NCBI GenBank assembly: GCA_003117195.1
Contig: BDSI01000039.1
Span: 502,001-566,000, forward strand
Reading direction: 5' to 3'
DNA from: Eudorina sp. 2006-703-Eu-15
Lineage: Eukaryota; Chlorophyta; Chlorophyceae; Chlamydomonadales; Volvocaceae
DNA: 64,000 nucleotides
Numbering within the stretch: the first letter of the stretch is position 1; each line of letters begins with the position of its first letter. The notes under the pieces are model-generated. The model worked only from the letters and a program-made list of their open reading frames with translations. It was not told the DNA's origin and searched no databases. The translations under genes were made by a program, and so were the position numbers. Shown here in pieces: positions 43,868-56,900 of this stretch.

Positions 43868-46816
43868 CCACCACCAGCCCACACGTCCCCCTTGACCCCT
43901 AACCGCCGCCCTCCACCCACGCCGCACCATTTTCCTCCGCCCCCTTCCGCCCTCACGCCCTCACGCCCCTTCCCTCCACCCCAAAACACACACGCGGGGC
44001 CCCCAGAGCCGGGGCTGCTGCAGCACACTGCGGCCGCCTGGACCGATGCCGCCAGCACCGCCTGCGAACTGCTGGCGGCGCTGTTCGCCCTGGCGGGGCC
44101 GGAGGCCCCTCCGGACCCTCCCGCCGGCCGGGCTGCGGCGCCCGTCGGGGAAGCGCCGCGGAGCCGCTGTCTGCGGCTGCACCACGTCTGGAACCCGCGG
44201 CCGTCGCGGCCCCGGCAGCCAACGGGGGCGGATGCGGCGGCGCCGTGTGGCGCAGCAGCAGCCGCGACGGGCCCCAGCAGCACGCCACCCGTCGAGGGCC
44301 GGGGCGCCGGCGGCGCAGCGGATGGGGTTGCCGCCGCCGGCAGGGGCGGCGGAGCTGGCGCTCCGCCGCCGGGGTGTCCCGCCGCTGCTTGGTCGCGCTC
44401 GGCCGTCACGACGGCGGTGAAGGCGGCACTGGCGGCGGAGCGGCGGGAGCTGGGCCGGAGGCACCCGCCGCCGCCGTTGCCGCGGCCGCTGCAGCAGCTG
44501 CTTCAGCAGCAGCAGCAGGAGCAGCAGCTGCAGCTGCAGCCCGAGGGCCGGCAGGAGAAGACGGGCCAGGCGGTATCGACCGCGGCCGCGGGGGCCACCG
44601 ACGGCCGCCGGAAACGCGACGGCGAGGATGATGTCGGCAGCGGGGATGGCCGCAGCGGCGGCCGCAGTGACGGCGGTCGTGGCTGTGCGTGTGGGGGTGC
44701 GGGGGAGCGGAGTCCTGGGAGGAGGGAGCGGCGAGCAGGGGGAGACGCGGGCCGGGGCCGGGGCTCCTCGTCAGTCGAGCCGGCGAGCAAGCGCCAGCGG
44801 CGGGGCGACGACGAGGAAGAGGAGCGACGGCGAGGAGAGCAGGAGGAGGAGGAGGAGGAGGCGGACAGGCCGCGCGGGCGTGATTGCGGGAGGGAGAGGT
44901 CGGCGCAGCGGCGCTTGTCGGAGGGGGGCGAGCGGCGACCCTGGCGCGACGACGGATGCGAGCGGCCCACACGCGGGGAGGTCAGGGATCGCTACCGGGC
45001 GTCAGATCCGCGGGCGGGAGATCGCCGCGGCGGCATGGATCGAGATCGCGGCGTGGATCGAGATCGCGGCGGCATGGATCGAGACCGAGGCGTGGATCGT
45101 GATCGCGGTGTGGATCGAGATCGCGGCGGAATGGATCGAGATCGCGGCGTGGATCGAGATGGGAGGGGCAGCCGATATGGGGCGCGAGATGGGGCTCATG
45201 ACCGGGGTCAGGGTCAGGGTCAGGGTCAGGGTCAGGGTCAGGGTCAGGGTCAGGGTCAGGGTCGGGGTCAGCAGCGGTCCAGGGAGCACGTCCTCGGAGA
45301 GCGCGGGCGGGACGGGGGGGATGCCCGTCCGGAGGGCTGTCGGGGCGGTCAGGAGCGGCCGCGGGAGAGGGAGAGGGAGCGGGAGAGGGAGCAGGAAAGG
45401 GAGAGGGAGAGGGGGAGGGAGCGGGAGAGGGAGCAGGAAAGGGAGAGGGAGAGGGGGAGGGAGCGGGAGAGGGAGCGGGAAAGGGAGAGGGAGAGGGGGA
45501 GGGAGCGGGAGAGGGAGCGGGACAGAGAGAGGGAGAGGGCGGAGCGGGGCCGCAGCGACGGGGGGCGGAACGGGGGCCGCGAGCGAAGCCAGGAGCGGCT
45601 CCGGGCCTCGGACCGGGACCGGGACCGGGACCGCAGCCGCGACCCGGGCCGCCGCGGGGGCGCTGCCCCAGGGGAGGGGGAGAGGGAGCGGCGCCGCCGC
45701 GAGGCCGAGGACGACCCGCGGCGGGTCAATCGTGGAGGTGCGCTGCAGCGGGGCCGATGTGACGACGGCCGGGAGGGCGATGGCGATGGCGATGGCGGCG
45801 AGGGGCGGCCGCCCCGCCGTCACAACACACACGACAGGGCGGCCGCGCACGGCGACATGGGTGGGCCGGAGGACTCGCAGGGCCGCAGCAGGCGGCGATC
45901 GCCTCCTGGCGCCCCGCGTCGCGCACATTCGCCCTCGCCCTCGCCCACGACCTCGACCTTGCGGCGCACGGGCGGTGCGGCGCGCGAGGATGAGCGGCCG
46001 TGGCGGGATGGGCGGCAACCGCAGCAGCAGCAGCCGCAGCAGCATATCCGGCGGGAGCAGGTCGGCCGCCGCGGATCGCCGCACGAGGGCGGTCCCGTGC
46101 AGCTGGGCTCGCACTCTCACTCGCCGCCGGCGCCGGCGCCGCCGCTGCAGCAGCGGCTGCGGCTGCGGCAACCGGGGGGAGCGGCTCACTGGCGGCACTA
46201 CACGGCTCCGGAGCTCACCGCCGCTTCCTGCGCCGCGCTGTTCCGGGCCTGCCGCCGCCACCTCCACCGCCTGGGCTGCTCGCGGGGCGGCGCGGCGCCG
46301 GCGGTGGCGGAGGTGGCGAGTGCGGCCGTTGAGGACTGGCGGGCGCTGTATCGGTCGGCAGCAGCCGCGCGGCCGCAGGCGGTCGGGGCGCGGCCGCAGG
46401 CGGTCGGGGCGCCGCCGCCGGCGGCCCCCGCCGCCGCCGAATCCGCCTCCCTGCAGTACGACGGACGCCCGCCGATGTCTGGTGATGCCGCCGCCGTTGA
46501 GGCGAGGGCGCCCCAGGAGTGCAACGGAGCGGCGGGGCCGGGTGCGGGTGCGGGTGCGGATGCGGGGCCGCGGTCGCTGTCGGCGGCGGATGTGGAGGCC
46601 GTTGCGGGGGTGGTGGCGGGGGCGGTGGCCCACTCCCTGGCGCGCGCCCACCTGCTGCTGCGGCTGCTGCTGGGGGAGGCGCACAGCGCCTGCGAGGCCT
46701 GCCACTTCCTGCCGTTCTTCGCGGGGCACCTGCCGTACGAGGTGGCGGCGGAAGTGACGCAGCTGTCTGGGATGCTGCTGGACCGGGTGCACATGCCCTT
46801 CGTGCCGCTGCGCTGA
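39573..46816 (+). CDS. MYND/SET (SMYD-type) protein with giant low-complexity tail (5' end unresolved)
   Basis: Exons 39573-39646, 39970-40074, 40342-40696, 40952-41832, 42216-43552, 44007-46816 give 5562 nt (1853 aa plus a missing 5' exon). The first two join into a perfect MYND finger: CRSC, LQACRRCRAAHYCSHKC, then RAHRDSGEC. The SET core continues with LALYRYGSRMNHSCRPTAAY, VTLSYVDLALPTSRRRAQL and the post-SET FECGCERC. SMYD-type proteins methylate lysines of histones and other proteins. An acidic/Ala/Ser insertion of about 290 aa splits the SET region. Behind CGCERC come about 1300 residues rich in Ala, Gly, Gln and Arg, including RD repeats (45030-45170), GQ repeats (45200-45270) and RE repeats (45360-45540). 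A more ordered helical C-terminus (WRHYTAPEL.., AHSLARAHLLLRLLLGEAHSACEACHFLPFF) follows. The GRG segment expected before MYND is not found. Confidence 0.88.
43654..43717 (+). repeat. Perfect 27-bp inverted repeat (hairpin) in a SET-gene intron
   Basis: The left arm 43654-43680 (gacaggctcctaccccacac...) is the exact reverse complement of the right arm 43691-43717, with a 10-nt loop tgcgtgcccg. It lies inside intron 43553-44006 of the SET gene, so the gene's transcript would contain a 27-bp stem. It could be a small-RNA precursor or the product of a recent inverted duplication. Confidence 0.95.
43828..43865. repeat. (GTCT)n microsatellite
   Basis: About nine copies of the tetranucleotide gtct in the same SET-gene intron, 110 bp behind the hairpin. 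Confidence 0.9.
45195..45545 (+). repeat. Coding GGTCAG and GAGAGGGAGCGG repeats
   Basis: A run of about 12 ggtcag hexamers (GQ dipeptides) at 45205-45275 and a purine-only tract at 45358-45540, with 12- to 54-bp higher-order units coding for alternating Arg and Glu. Both are in the reading frame of the SET-gene tail. Confidence 0.9.
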
Positions 46817-49800
46817 ACGGGGTGCGGGGTGGCGGCGGCGGTGCCGCTGGTGCTGGCGGTGGTAATGGTGCTTGCGGTGGTGATGATGATTAATTTGATG
46901 GTGATGCGGTTTTACGGACCTCACACCTGCGTCAGAGCGTGCGGGCCGAGTAGACCGACCCAGTAGCCCAACCCAGCGGGGCGAGCTGGAGATGTGGGGA
47001 AGCCGCAGGGGCTTTGTCTCCCCGGCCCCGCCCCCCGCCCCCCGCCCCGCCCCCCGCCCTGACACGGAGCGGGGTGGGGTCTTCGGTCTTCAGCGGAGTT
47101 CAGTCCGAGGAACATGGAGGTTCGGACGCTTGCCCGGGGGGAAGGGGCCGCGTCCCCCGGGGTTAAGGGTTAAGGGGACGCCCACCGCACATCCGCACAC
47201 GGGCACGTGGCGGGGTGGCGGGGTGGCGGGGTGGCGGTCGGCCAGGATTGGACGCCGCGGACTGTGTTGGCGAGCTGGGAGCAGTGCTGCTCTCGAGGTC
47301 GTTATGTTTAATGTCGGATATCGTCTGATTCGGCAGCCACATGGTGTGGAGGCAGCCATGTGTGGGTGGAGGCAGCCGTGGAACGGTCACGCCTGCGCGG
47401 TTGCCCACTCTCTCTCTCCTTTACGCCGCCGACGCCAACGGGCTGAGACGGCCGCGGTTCGGGACGTCCTGATTGCTGATAGGCATGCGGGTTGCGGTGC
47501 ATCGCCCCGATGCGGCAACGGCACCCTACTGCTGGCTGTACCTCAACGAGTTCAGGGATGGGCAATGGAGAGGCGAGGGGCGTTCATGTGACGGGTAGGA
47601 GGGGTTAGAAAGAAAAACAGGAGGAGGGGACGAGGATGAGGAGGCGGGTGGCGAGGAGAAGGCGGGGCGCGGAGGTGCGGGCGGGGTGAGGAGGCGGCGA
47701 GTGGCGAGGAGGTGGGCGAGGAGGTGGAGGCGGGAGTGGGCCCCGACTGCGCACTGCGGACCGACGAGCCGACGATAAAGCGGCGGCGCCGGGCGAGAGC
47801 GAGTGAGCTGTCTCTACCGACACATGAGGCAGCGAGCTGCCGGGCGGAGTGCAGGGGCGGCCGTTCCTCGAACTACTACCGAGCTTGTAACGTTTACAAC
47901 ATTAGTCACGGCACACAACGCGCATCAAGCCAGACCTCAGTTTACAAGAGAGCAAGTGTGTCGTGAGCGGTCGGACAGGCTTAGTTGGCTGTCGGTCCGT
48001 CATCCCACGTCCGCTCCGCCTCCGGCCGCTTTGCAGCGGGGAAGTAGGGAGGGAGGGAAGTAGGGAGGGAGGCGGCACAGCTGTCCTGCAGTGAAGCCAC
48101 CCCCGACACAGCGACCGTCTCGACCAACCCTGAGGGCCGTGGTCCGAAGGGGTTGATCACGGCCGCCAATGAAGGCCCACCCGCCATCCTTCTGCGTCAC
48201 CGCGTGTCTCACCGCCCTCCCCCTCCCCCTCAGGTGCCGTCGCAGGTGAGGTGAGGTGAGGTGAGGTGAGGTGGGGACGCGCGCTCAGGCCCTCTCAGCC
48301 TCAACCTCGCACCTTTAAAGGTCAGGAGGAGGAAAGTCACCCGTCAGGAGGTGGGGCCCCTCCGGCTGTGCGGCAGCAGGTTTGCCGGTCGTCGGGTCGT
48401 CGTCGGGTCGCCCGAGAGGCCGCCCCCGAGCGCTCCTCCTGCCGCCAGCTCGGGTCGCGCAGCTGCCCCATGTCCCCCAACGCAACTCGACTGCTGGCGC
48501 TCGCGCATACAAACACAACCTACGATGACGGAGTTGGTCGGAGCCGCAGCCCGGTGGAATAGTTCGACCCGACCCGAAGCACGTACGGGTCCACCTCGTC
48601 CACCGTTGCCCACACGGCCTCCCCGCTGCCCCCCGCTCTCCCTCGCCTACGCGAAACCCCGTCCCCGCCCCTCCCCCCCGTGTCCCCGCGCTGTGGACTC
48701 GCTCCACCGGTGCCTGGCAGTCCCACGTGGCGGGCCACACTGACAGCCGCAGGTGGCGGCGCACCGGAACACAGCACCGCGCCGCGTTCGTTGGCGGTCT
48801 AGCTTCAGTTTACCCCTCCCACCACCACCGGGCAGTCCACTTCGACGGCGACCCCTACGGCATTGTAATGGATGGTACGACCCGGGAGCAAGAGGTGCTA
48901 CGACACAGCACGGCATACCCTCGTACGATGCCGTAGTACGGCACGCCCCCCTTAGAAGGGTACGGCAGCTTGGTCCCGACGTGACCCGACGTCACACACT
49001 CCAGGAAAAAAATCACTGCGCGACGTACGCCGCACCCATGGACCATGCGCGACTGTGCGTACGGGACCCCACCGACGCCCCTCCAAGGACCACGTCAGCG
49101 CCGCCTCCGCGGGAACCCCCCGACGCGGGAACCCCCCGACGCCGGTCTCCCTTCGTTCACCAGGGGGCCGGGGGCTGGATCCGCTTGAGCTACTGCGCCC
49201 GACAGGAGTCGGCACGTACGTCACGCGGTACGACAATACGGCAACGGCGACGCGAGACACAGCACACAGTACGCACACAACGTAAAGCGTTATCCATCAA
49301 GATTGCTGTCCCTTCGCCGTCCCTCCTCACGGCGCCGTACAAGGGGGGTTCGAATTGACATCAACCCCTGCAGCATAGCGGATCCGCACCGCGCGCATCG
49401 CATCGCGCCCTCAACCTCCTCCGCTCATATCCTCGTTTGAGTCAGTCGTCCCTTCCCTTCCCTCTCCGCTCCGAGCCCGGTCCACCCAACCCAAACCTCA
49501 CATCTGTCACGGCGTCGCCGCGCCTATACCACTCTCGCCACACCGTACCATCTAACGTCGGACACCCCATCACATACCACACACCACCACCCACGACCAC
49601 AACACCACCAAGCATTTTGCATCGCATCGTGCATCCGCTGTCCAGTCGGGTGCATCCTCCTCCTCCTCCTCGTCCAGGTCAAGAACCACAAAGTAATTGA
49701 ACGCCTTCACCGCGCGAGCACGCGCGCAAAGGGTTTGAACCGTCAATATGTACGGCAGTCAACGTTCTCTTTAAGTCTTCGCAAAAGTGTTGTAAGGAAT

Positions 49801-50991
49801 AAAGATGTGTCAATAATTTTGCGTTTTATTCAGCGGTGCCACCGCGGCGGTCGACCGCCTCACCCCGTCGAATGCTTGTGGCGGGAACCGGCAGCGGGGG
49901 GCCGCAGTTCTTCCGGGCCTTTCAAGTCTCTCGCCCACCCCCGTCAAACTGTACGGCAAAAGCAGTGCGGCTCTACCCCACGAAACGTCCTCGCACACGA
50001 GCTGAGCTGTGTGGCCAGTCGCCCTTGCCGTCACCTTTCCCCCGCCCCCGCCCTCGCCCTCGCCCTCGGCCCCGCCCCCGCGTCTGCTGTCCTCCATGTG
50101 TTTCGGATGTCCTTCGTCACACACCTCGCGCCCGCCCTTCCGGCGGGTCCCGGCGCCGTACAGCGCCTCCCGCGCCAGGCGCCTTCTGCCGTACAAATGC
50201 AACAAGCCGGGGACTCGCCACGGGGACCCCCTCGTCACAGACCAACACAGATTTGCAAACCCCCCGCGGTCCGGCGCCCTCAAACTCGCCCTCACCCCTT
50301 CCCGTTCGTAACGTCCAAACCAAACCCAACTCCATGCACTGCCTTCTCCCCCCTTCCCTTGCCCCCCTCCGGATCGGACTGCCTCCGAAACCGACACACA
50401 GCACCTGGCCTTCGAGACCACGGCTGCGCACGTTTCGGCCGGACGCCAAGAGACGCACTGCCGTACAAACGAAACGCCCTTTGTTCCGCTTGCGGCACGG
50501 CTGCTGTTGTTGCTGCTGCTGCTCTTGTTGTGGCTGATGTGACTACTGCTGCTGCTGCTGCTGTTGTAGCTGTTGCTGTCGTTATTGCTGCTGCATTGAA
50601 TGCTCTGCGTTGTCAATGGCCCATACCCATGTCCTCACCACTACCACCACCACCACCACCACCACGCCCACCTTTCCCTCGCCACAGCGGGGGCTGACGA
50701 GCGCCGCCGCTGCGGCTGCTGCGGCTGCTGCGGCTGCTGCGGCTGCTGCGGCTGCGGCTGAGCGGTGGTGCTGGTGCAACGCACGTCCGGGCGCGCACAT
50801 GCAGGTTGACCGCCCGAGCCGCCTAGGCCCATCAGTCTGTGTGTATAGAGGACAGAGCCGTGAGTCTGAGTCCGTGTCCAAGTCCGTGTGTTGATGGGCC
50901 CTGACGGGTCCGGCGACCAAAAAGGGACGACCCGTCAGTCCAGGGTGACCGCCATACCCCCCTCGTCCTCCCTGCCCTTTCCCCCGACGCA
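46817..50991. other. 4.2-kb spacer between the SET and TOGARAM genes
   Basis: Contains the 3' UTRs of two convergent genes. Small tandem repeats: ggtggcgggg (about 47212-47240), aggtg (48243-48273) and CTG/CCA runs (50500-50760). No frame shows a domain. A TGTAA at 49789-49793 followed by an AT-rich patch could end a transcript that I cannot otherwise identify. Confidence 0.5.
47886..47890 (+). other. Candidate TGTAA signal for the SET gene
   Basis: First TGTAA that I see downstream of the stop at 46816. It implies a 3' UTR of about 1.07 kb. Confidence 0.4.
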
Positions 50992-53900
50992 TCAAGCCAT
51001 CGTCCGGGCCACCCGCGGCGTCCTGTCCCGCTCCCTGGAAGGCCGCTCCGGCGCCGCGTCGGGTCCGCCGCTGCCGGGCAGGCTGACCGGCTGCCCCGTC
51101 GCCGTCGCCACCGCATCCGCCACCCGCTGCTGCGCCACCGCGTTCAGCGACACCGCCTGCTCCAGCAGCGCCGTGCCCATCAGCCGTGCCAGCCCCGACA
51201 GCAGCACCGCCGCCGCCGCCTTGGCCTCGCCGCCGCCGCGGCCGTCGTTCAGCAGCGAGAACGCCGCCGGCACCGCGTAGCGCGCCACCAGCTGCGGCTT
51301 GCTGCCGTACAGCGCCGTCACGATCTGCACCAGCCGCTCCGCCAGCAGCGGCTTGCCGCGCTGCAGCGTGCCGTTCGCCACGCAGTGCGAGAAATGCTGC
51401 ACCAGCATGCCCGGGTCCAGCGCCGCGAGCAGCGCATCGGTCGCGGGCACCGCCACCGCGCGCACCTTCTCGTTGGCGGCGCCCAGCGCCGCCGCGAGCG
51501 CGGGCACCAGCGTGCTGAGCCCCAGCGCCATGCGCTGCCGCAGCGCGCCCGCCAGGCCCACCACCAGCTCAAGCGCCGCGATCGCGACCTTGGCGTTGGC
51601 GTCGCCCACGCGTGCCACCACCGCGTCCAGGACCTGCATCAGCAGGCTGTCGGGCGCGCCGGGCAGCGCCGCCGCGACGCCCTCCACGCTGCGGAGCGCC
51701 TCCATCCGCTCGCGGAAGTCCTTCGCGCCCATCAGCTGCAGCGCCTTCACCACCGTCTCCACCACGGAGGGGCCGAAGCCGCAGCCCGCCGCCGCCGCCG
51801 CCGCCGCGCCCGGCCCGAAGGACGACGACGACGAGCCGCCGTCCGCGCTGGCGGCGGGGCGCGCACGGCCGTTGGCGTAGCCGGCGGGGCCGCTGGGGCT
51901 GGTGACCTCCGCCGCGCCGGCGCCGGCGCTGAGGCGTCCGTGGCGACCGTTGGAGCTGTTGTTGCGGCTGTTGCCGCTGCCCTCCGGAATGCCGTCCAGG
52001 TCGTTGGTGCGCTGCCGGGGCAGCCGCCGCCGCTCCGGCGTCATGCCGCCGCCGCCGCCACCGCTGCCGCCCGACAGCAGCGGCGCCGGCGCGGAATAAC
52101 TACCTTGCCGTACAGGCGGCGGCGGTTGCGTCAGGCTGCCGCCCGCGGCGCCCACCGCTCCCACCTGCTCCAACAGCGGCCGCGCCGGGCTGGCGAGGGG
52201 CTGCCGCGACGCCAGCCGGCTGCCGACGCCGCCGGCGGCGGCGCCGCCGACCACGCCGCGCGACGGCGGCGGCGGCGGGCCGTTCAGCCCCTCCACGACG
52301 TCCGTCACCTTGCGCTGCAGGCCTGCCGGCGTCACGCCGGCCACCAGCCTGTCGAACTCGCCCCGGCTGCCCAGCATGGCCTTGACGTGCCAGATGATGC
52401 GCTTGCCGTGCGTGCGGGTGTCCAGGGAGCCCTCATCCAGGAAGCCCGCCGCCGTCTTGAACAGCCGCTCCATGCAGGCGCTGTTGTTGGTCAGCGCCTG
52501 GCGGCCACCGCCGCCGCCCGCGCAGGCCTCCAGGTGGTTGTCCAGGTGGAAGGCCACCTTGCCGCGCACAAACGGGTTCTTGTGGCCGGCGCAGCCCAGC
52601 AGCGAGGTCACGGTGCGCGACTCGCTGCAGCAGCGGCACATCTCCGCCAGGGTGCGGTCCGCCTCGGCGGCCAGGAAGTTGTCGCGGCCGGCGTTGGAGA
52701 CCTCCCCGGCCTTCTTGATGAGCACGGGGATGATCTCGTCCAGCTCGCGGTCCATGGCGCGGCCCAGCAGGCCAAAGCACTCCTGTGGTGGTGGCGCGGG
52801 GCGGAGCGGAGCGAGGCGCGGCGGGCGTGGGGAGGTCGGTGGGCGTGCGGGCGAGCGGGGCGTCGAAGGACGATAAGCAGGACCAGATGGCGGCGTTGAG
52901 TTTGGGGAGGTGTGGGTGAGGGGCGCGTGAGGGGCTGCCGGTGAGGGTGTGGGTGTTGGGTGTTGGAGCGGCTGGGTGTTGGAGCGCCTGGGTGCGAATA
53001 TGGGTTGTTGATGATGAACCCCGCGTGGCCCGGACGTCGGTGTGGGCGTAGAAAATGCGTAGTGGTTTGGATCGGAAGCTACACGTGGAAACGGTATACC
53101 GTGAAATGCCCGGGGCTTTAGGGGCCCCGGGTTGGAAGGCACGCTGTGCAAACGGCCCCCAGCACCTCCCTCGGTCCCGTCCCCTGCCGTGTCCGCAGGA
53201 GCTCTCCATCTCCATCGGCCTCCATCGACCTCCCCCACGGCTCTGGTGGTTTGACCTCCCCCTTTTTGTCAATAAAGACAGCGAAACCGCAAAAGTGCAA
53301 CAAACCGATAACCGCCGATGTAGACATTGACGAAGACGGCGAAGCGTTGACCTCCCCCACCCTCCTCCACCCTCCCCCACGTGGCAGCGCGCGCGTGGGC
53401 GAGGAAAGGACGAGCCAGGATCACCCAGACACGGGCATGTCTGGGCTGTTTCCACTTGGAACCGCCCCCCTTCGTGGCTTTCCACTTGGAACCGCCCCCC
53501 CTCGCGGCTACCCGGGTGCCGATAGCCCCCACGGTACCTGCGATCCCTCGCCACACCACCCACCCACGCACCCACCCACCCACCCACCTGGAACAGCGCG
53601 AGGGCGCACTTGGCGGTCTGGCTACGCAGCTGGTCGATGGCCGGTGTGGCCGCCCGCACAAACTCGTGCAGGCAGGTCCGCACCACCTCCGGGTGGTGCC
53701 TCACCAGCCGCCGCGCGTCCATCAGCGCCTCGTACTGCCCCTGCCAGTCCAGCTCCTTGCGGTCCGCGTGATTGGCCTCCACCAGCCGGGAGATCACGAG
53801 CCTGCGGGGGCCGGGCGCGCGGGCGAGGGTGCGGGGGGAAGGCGGGGCAGGTAGGCAGGCAGGTAGGCAGGCAGGTAGGCAGGCGGGTAGGCAGGTAGGC

Positions 53901-56900
53901 AGGCAGGCGGGTAGGCAGGTAGGCAGGCACCAACGGAGTGCACACACACGCGGAAGGGAGCGCTGCGTGGCAGGGCGGGGTTCAGGGATGTCCGGTAGCC
54001 GGACATACGTCTCCAACACCCACCACCTCCAGGGGCTGCATCGCAACCCCCCATCCCCAACTACCTCGCACCGCAAGATCTACCGGACATCACCCGCCGC
54101 CCCTGGGATTGTTGAGCAATGGCGGGTGTTGAGGGTACCGTCCTAAGGCGCAGGAGGTCCGTCCCGACACGGGCTTGCGGCTCTGTCCCCGAACAGGCGG
54201 GGCAAGATGGGGAAGGCGGGGAAGGCGGGCGGCCGGCGCCCTCATCCCCTGAAATGCGTGGCGTCCTGCCCTCTGCCCCACAGGCCGCAGTCCCCAGCCC
54301 GCAGCTCCCCAGTCCTCCGCCCGCAGTCCGCACCCCCACCCGCGCACCTGATGTGCTTCTCCGGGTCGCCGACGGGTGTCAGCTCCTCGACGACCAGGTC
54401 GCTGCTGCGGCCCTTGTCCCAGTACGCGCCCGCGGCGGCGGACGCGGGCGCCCCGTTGGCGGCGCCCGGCGGGGCGGGGTTGGGGTCGGCGGAGCGGGCG
54501 CGCAGGCGGTTGAGGGCGGGTGAGGGGTTCCGCGCCGGCGAGTCCTCGCAGCCGGTCGGGCTGGCCAACGTGCCTACGGGGGGCCAAAGGTGAAACCATC
54601 GGGCGCCTGGTGATGTGATGTGTGTGTTCAAATAAGAGACCCGCCCGATATGATGTGATGGGCCTGACAGAAGCTGGACGTGACGGGGGGATGGTAGGGT
54701 GCAGAGGCCGGGGCGCAGTCCCACCCAAGACGCTGACACTGCTGCGCATTCACTCGCATTCACTCGCAACCGGGGGAGCGGGTTTCCGCTCCCCCGCCAA
54801 AAAGACGCGCCACACGTCACACACAGCTTTCTTCTACTACACATACGCACTCGTAGTCTTGCGGGTCGGGCGGGTTCTTTTCCTATAAACAGTACTCTAG
54901 CTATGCCCCCCGCTTTGCACGCAAACCTGCCTCGCCTGCGAAAGAACACACACAAACACACTGTGTGCTTCTCGCGGCTCAGTTTTTCTTTACACACACA
55001 GACAACCGCAGCCTCGCATGAACCTTACGCTCTGGCCCCAAACCTTCTCCCCACCCTACGCACCTGGCAGCGTCGGTGACCGCACGCCCTGCTGCACGCC
55101 CTGCTGCACCTGCGCGCCTCGCCCACCGCCGCCAGCGTCCGCCCCACTCGCCCCGCCCCTGCCCAGCCGCGCGCCCAGCCCACCCCTGGGCGGCCTGTGG
55201 CTCTGCGCCGAGGCGGGTGCGTCCTCCGAGGAGCCGGCCGCGACGCCCCCGTAGCAGCGGGTGGGCGTGCTGGCGGCGCTGTCGTACCCGCGAGAGCCAT
55301 CGGAGCGCTCTGTGACGGCGGCGCGGGAGTCCCCCCTGTCCCGGTCCCGTTCCCGCTGCAGGTCAGATAGCTGCGTGAAGAGGTAGCGCGGGCGCTGCTG
55401 CTGCGGCACGCTGAAACTGTGGGGCCCGCTGGGTGTCACGGAGCCGTCCGAGACGGAGGTGAAGGATGAGTCCTGCGCGGGCGGGTGGGCCGCGCGGCCG
55501 GGTGGCAGTTGCCGGGGGTTGCAGTCAAGCAGGTGGCGGGGGTTGCAGTCAAGCAGGTGGCGGGGGCTGCAGTCAAGCAGGTGGCGGGGGTTGCAGTCAA
55601 GCAGGTGCCGGGGCAAGTGCAGGCGAGCGGAGACCCGTTCCAAAGTGCGTCTGGGCCCGGTGTCTGTCTCCGTGTCTGTGTGTACCGTAGGTAGGCAAGG
55701 CAGGAGTGCGTGTCATGCAAGGGGCATAGCAGCGCCCGGGGAATGCCCGGACGCCACACAACTGCCACTCTGCCGAGTCCCTGCAGAGGTGCGGGCAACT
55801 TGGAGATGTGCCGACAGGTCCCGGGGGTCCCTTCCACCCACTGGTTCTGGTCCACAGCCCGCCCACCCGGTGCGGTTCAAACCGGCCCATCCAACACAAA
55901 CCCCTAGGGCCCCAGCCCGTCTGGGCCCGTCTGTCTGGGCTGTTTGTTTTTCAACCCCAGCCCGGCCGACCTGTCCTCGCACGTCCATTCCCGCCGCCCT
56001 CCGCACTCACCATCTGAGCCGTGGCCGCCCTCTTTTCGATCTGCCGGTTCTTCAGCCGGGCCAACATCTCCGCCTTGCTGGGGCTGAACGTCTCCTGCCG
56101 AGTCACTGCGGGGGTCAGGGTCAGGATCAGGATCAGCCAGCAGAAGGGATTTTAGCGCCCGACGTCGCTCCCAAGACGCCACGTGCGCGGTCGACGGACT
56201 CAGCCGGCTCTACAATGGGGCCGGGCCATAACTTCCACTCCCACTCCCGCTGCGCCCCTCCGTGCCAGACGCACGCCGCCGTTCCCACGCCCACGAACCC
56301 TGGCCTTGGGCCCCTCCCTCCTGGTCCTCGTCAACCCGGACCTTCCCTAGCCCCCCCTTGCCCTCCAGCAACCCGACCGACCCGACCGCGGGGAAGTCAC
56401 CCCACGTCCTACCCGCCGGCTCCTGCTCCAAACTGCTCTGCAGCCATGACCCCATGGAGGAGGCCGGCGGCTGCCCAACCCCGTGAGGCGGATGCGGCTG
56501 CTGGGGCTGCTGCGCCGGCGGGTGCGTGTGCGCGTGCAAGGGGGGCCCCCGGCCCTCCCTCAGCTCCTGGGCGGCCTGGGTCCGGACGCTGGTAGGCCGC
56601 GCCAACATGTCCAGGCTGTCCCGGGAGGCGCTGTTGTCCCCGGCTATGCCTGACAGGGAGGCGGACGGGGAGGAATGGCGAGTGGGTATGCGTTTATGTG
56701 GTTATGTGGGTATGCGGTTGTGTGGTTGTGTGGTGTGGTTGTGTGGTTATGCGGTTGTGTGGGTCGGCCGGATCGAGTGGCCGGCTTTGCACGTCGGAGG
56801 GTCAGCAGAGGGCGGGCGCGTGCTCGGTGACGAGAACGACACACGCCAGAAGCAGGTGCAGGTGCAGGAGCAGGAGCAGATGCAGGAGCAAGTGCAGGTG

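Noticed and set aside
44628..46757. Plus-strand open frame of 709 codons in another phase of the SET tail
   Set aside because: Alternate phase of the same repeats, giving Arg/Gly runs only; the frame joined to the SET exons is preferred.
45002..47065. Minus-strand open frame of 687 codons opposite the SET-gene tail
   Set aside because: It is the antisense of the GA-rich repeat tract. The plus frame continues the MYND/SET protein in phase.
49810..50616. Minus-strand open frame of 268 codons with Ser/Asn runs
   Set aside because: The runs come from a CTG/TTG-rich microsatellite; nothing else in it looks like a protein.
51385..52899. Plus-strand open frame of 504 codons
   Set aside because: Antisense of the large last TOGARAM exon, whose minus frame gives TOG arrays.
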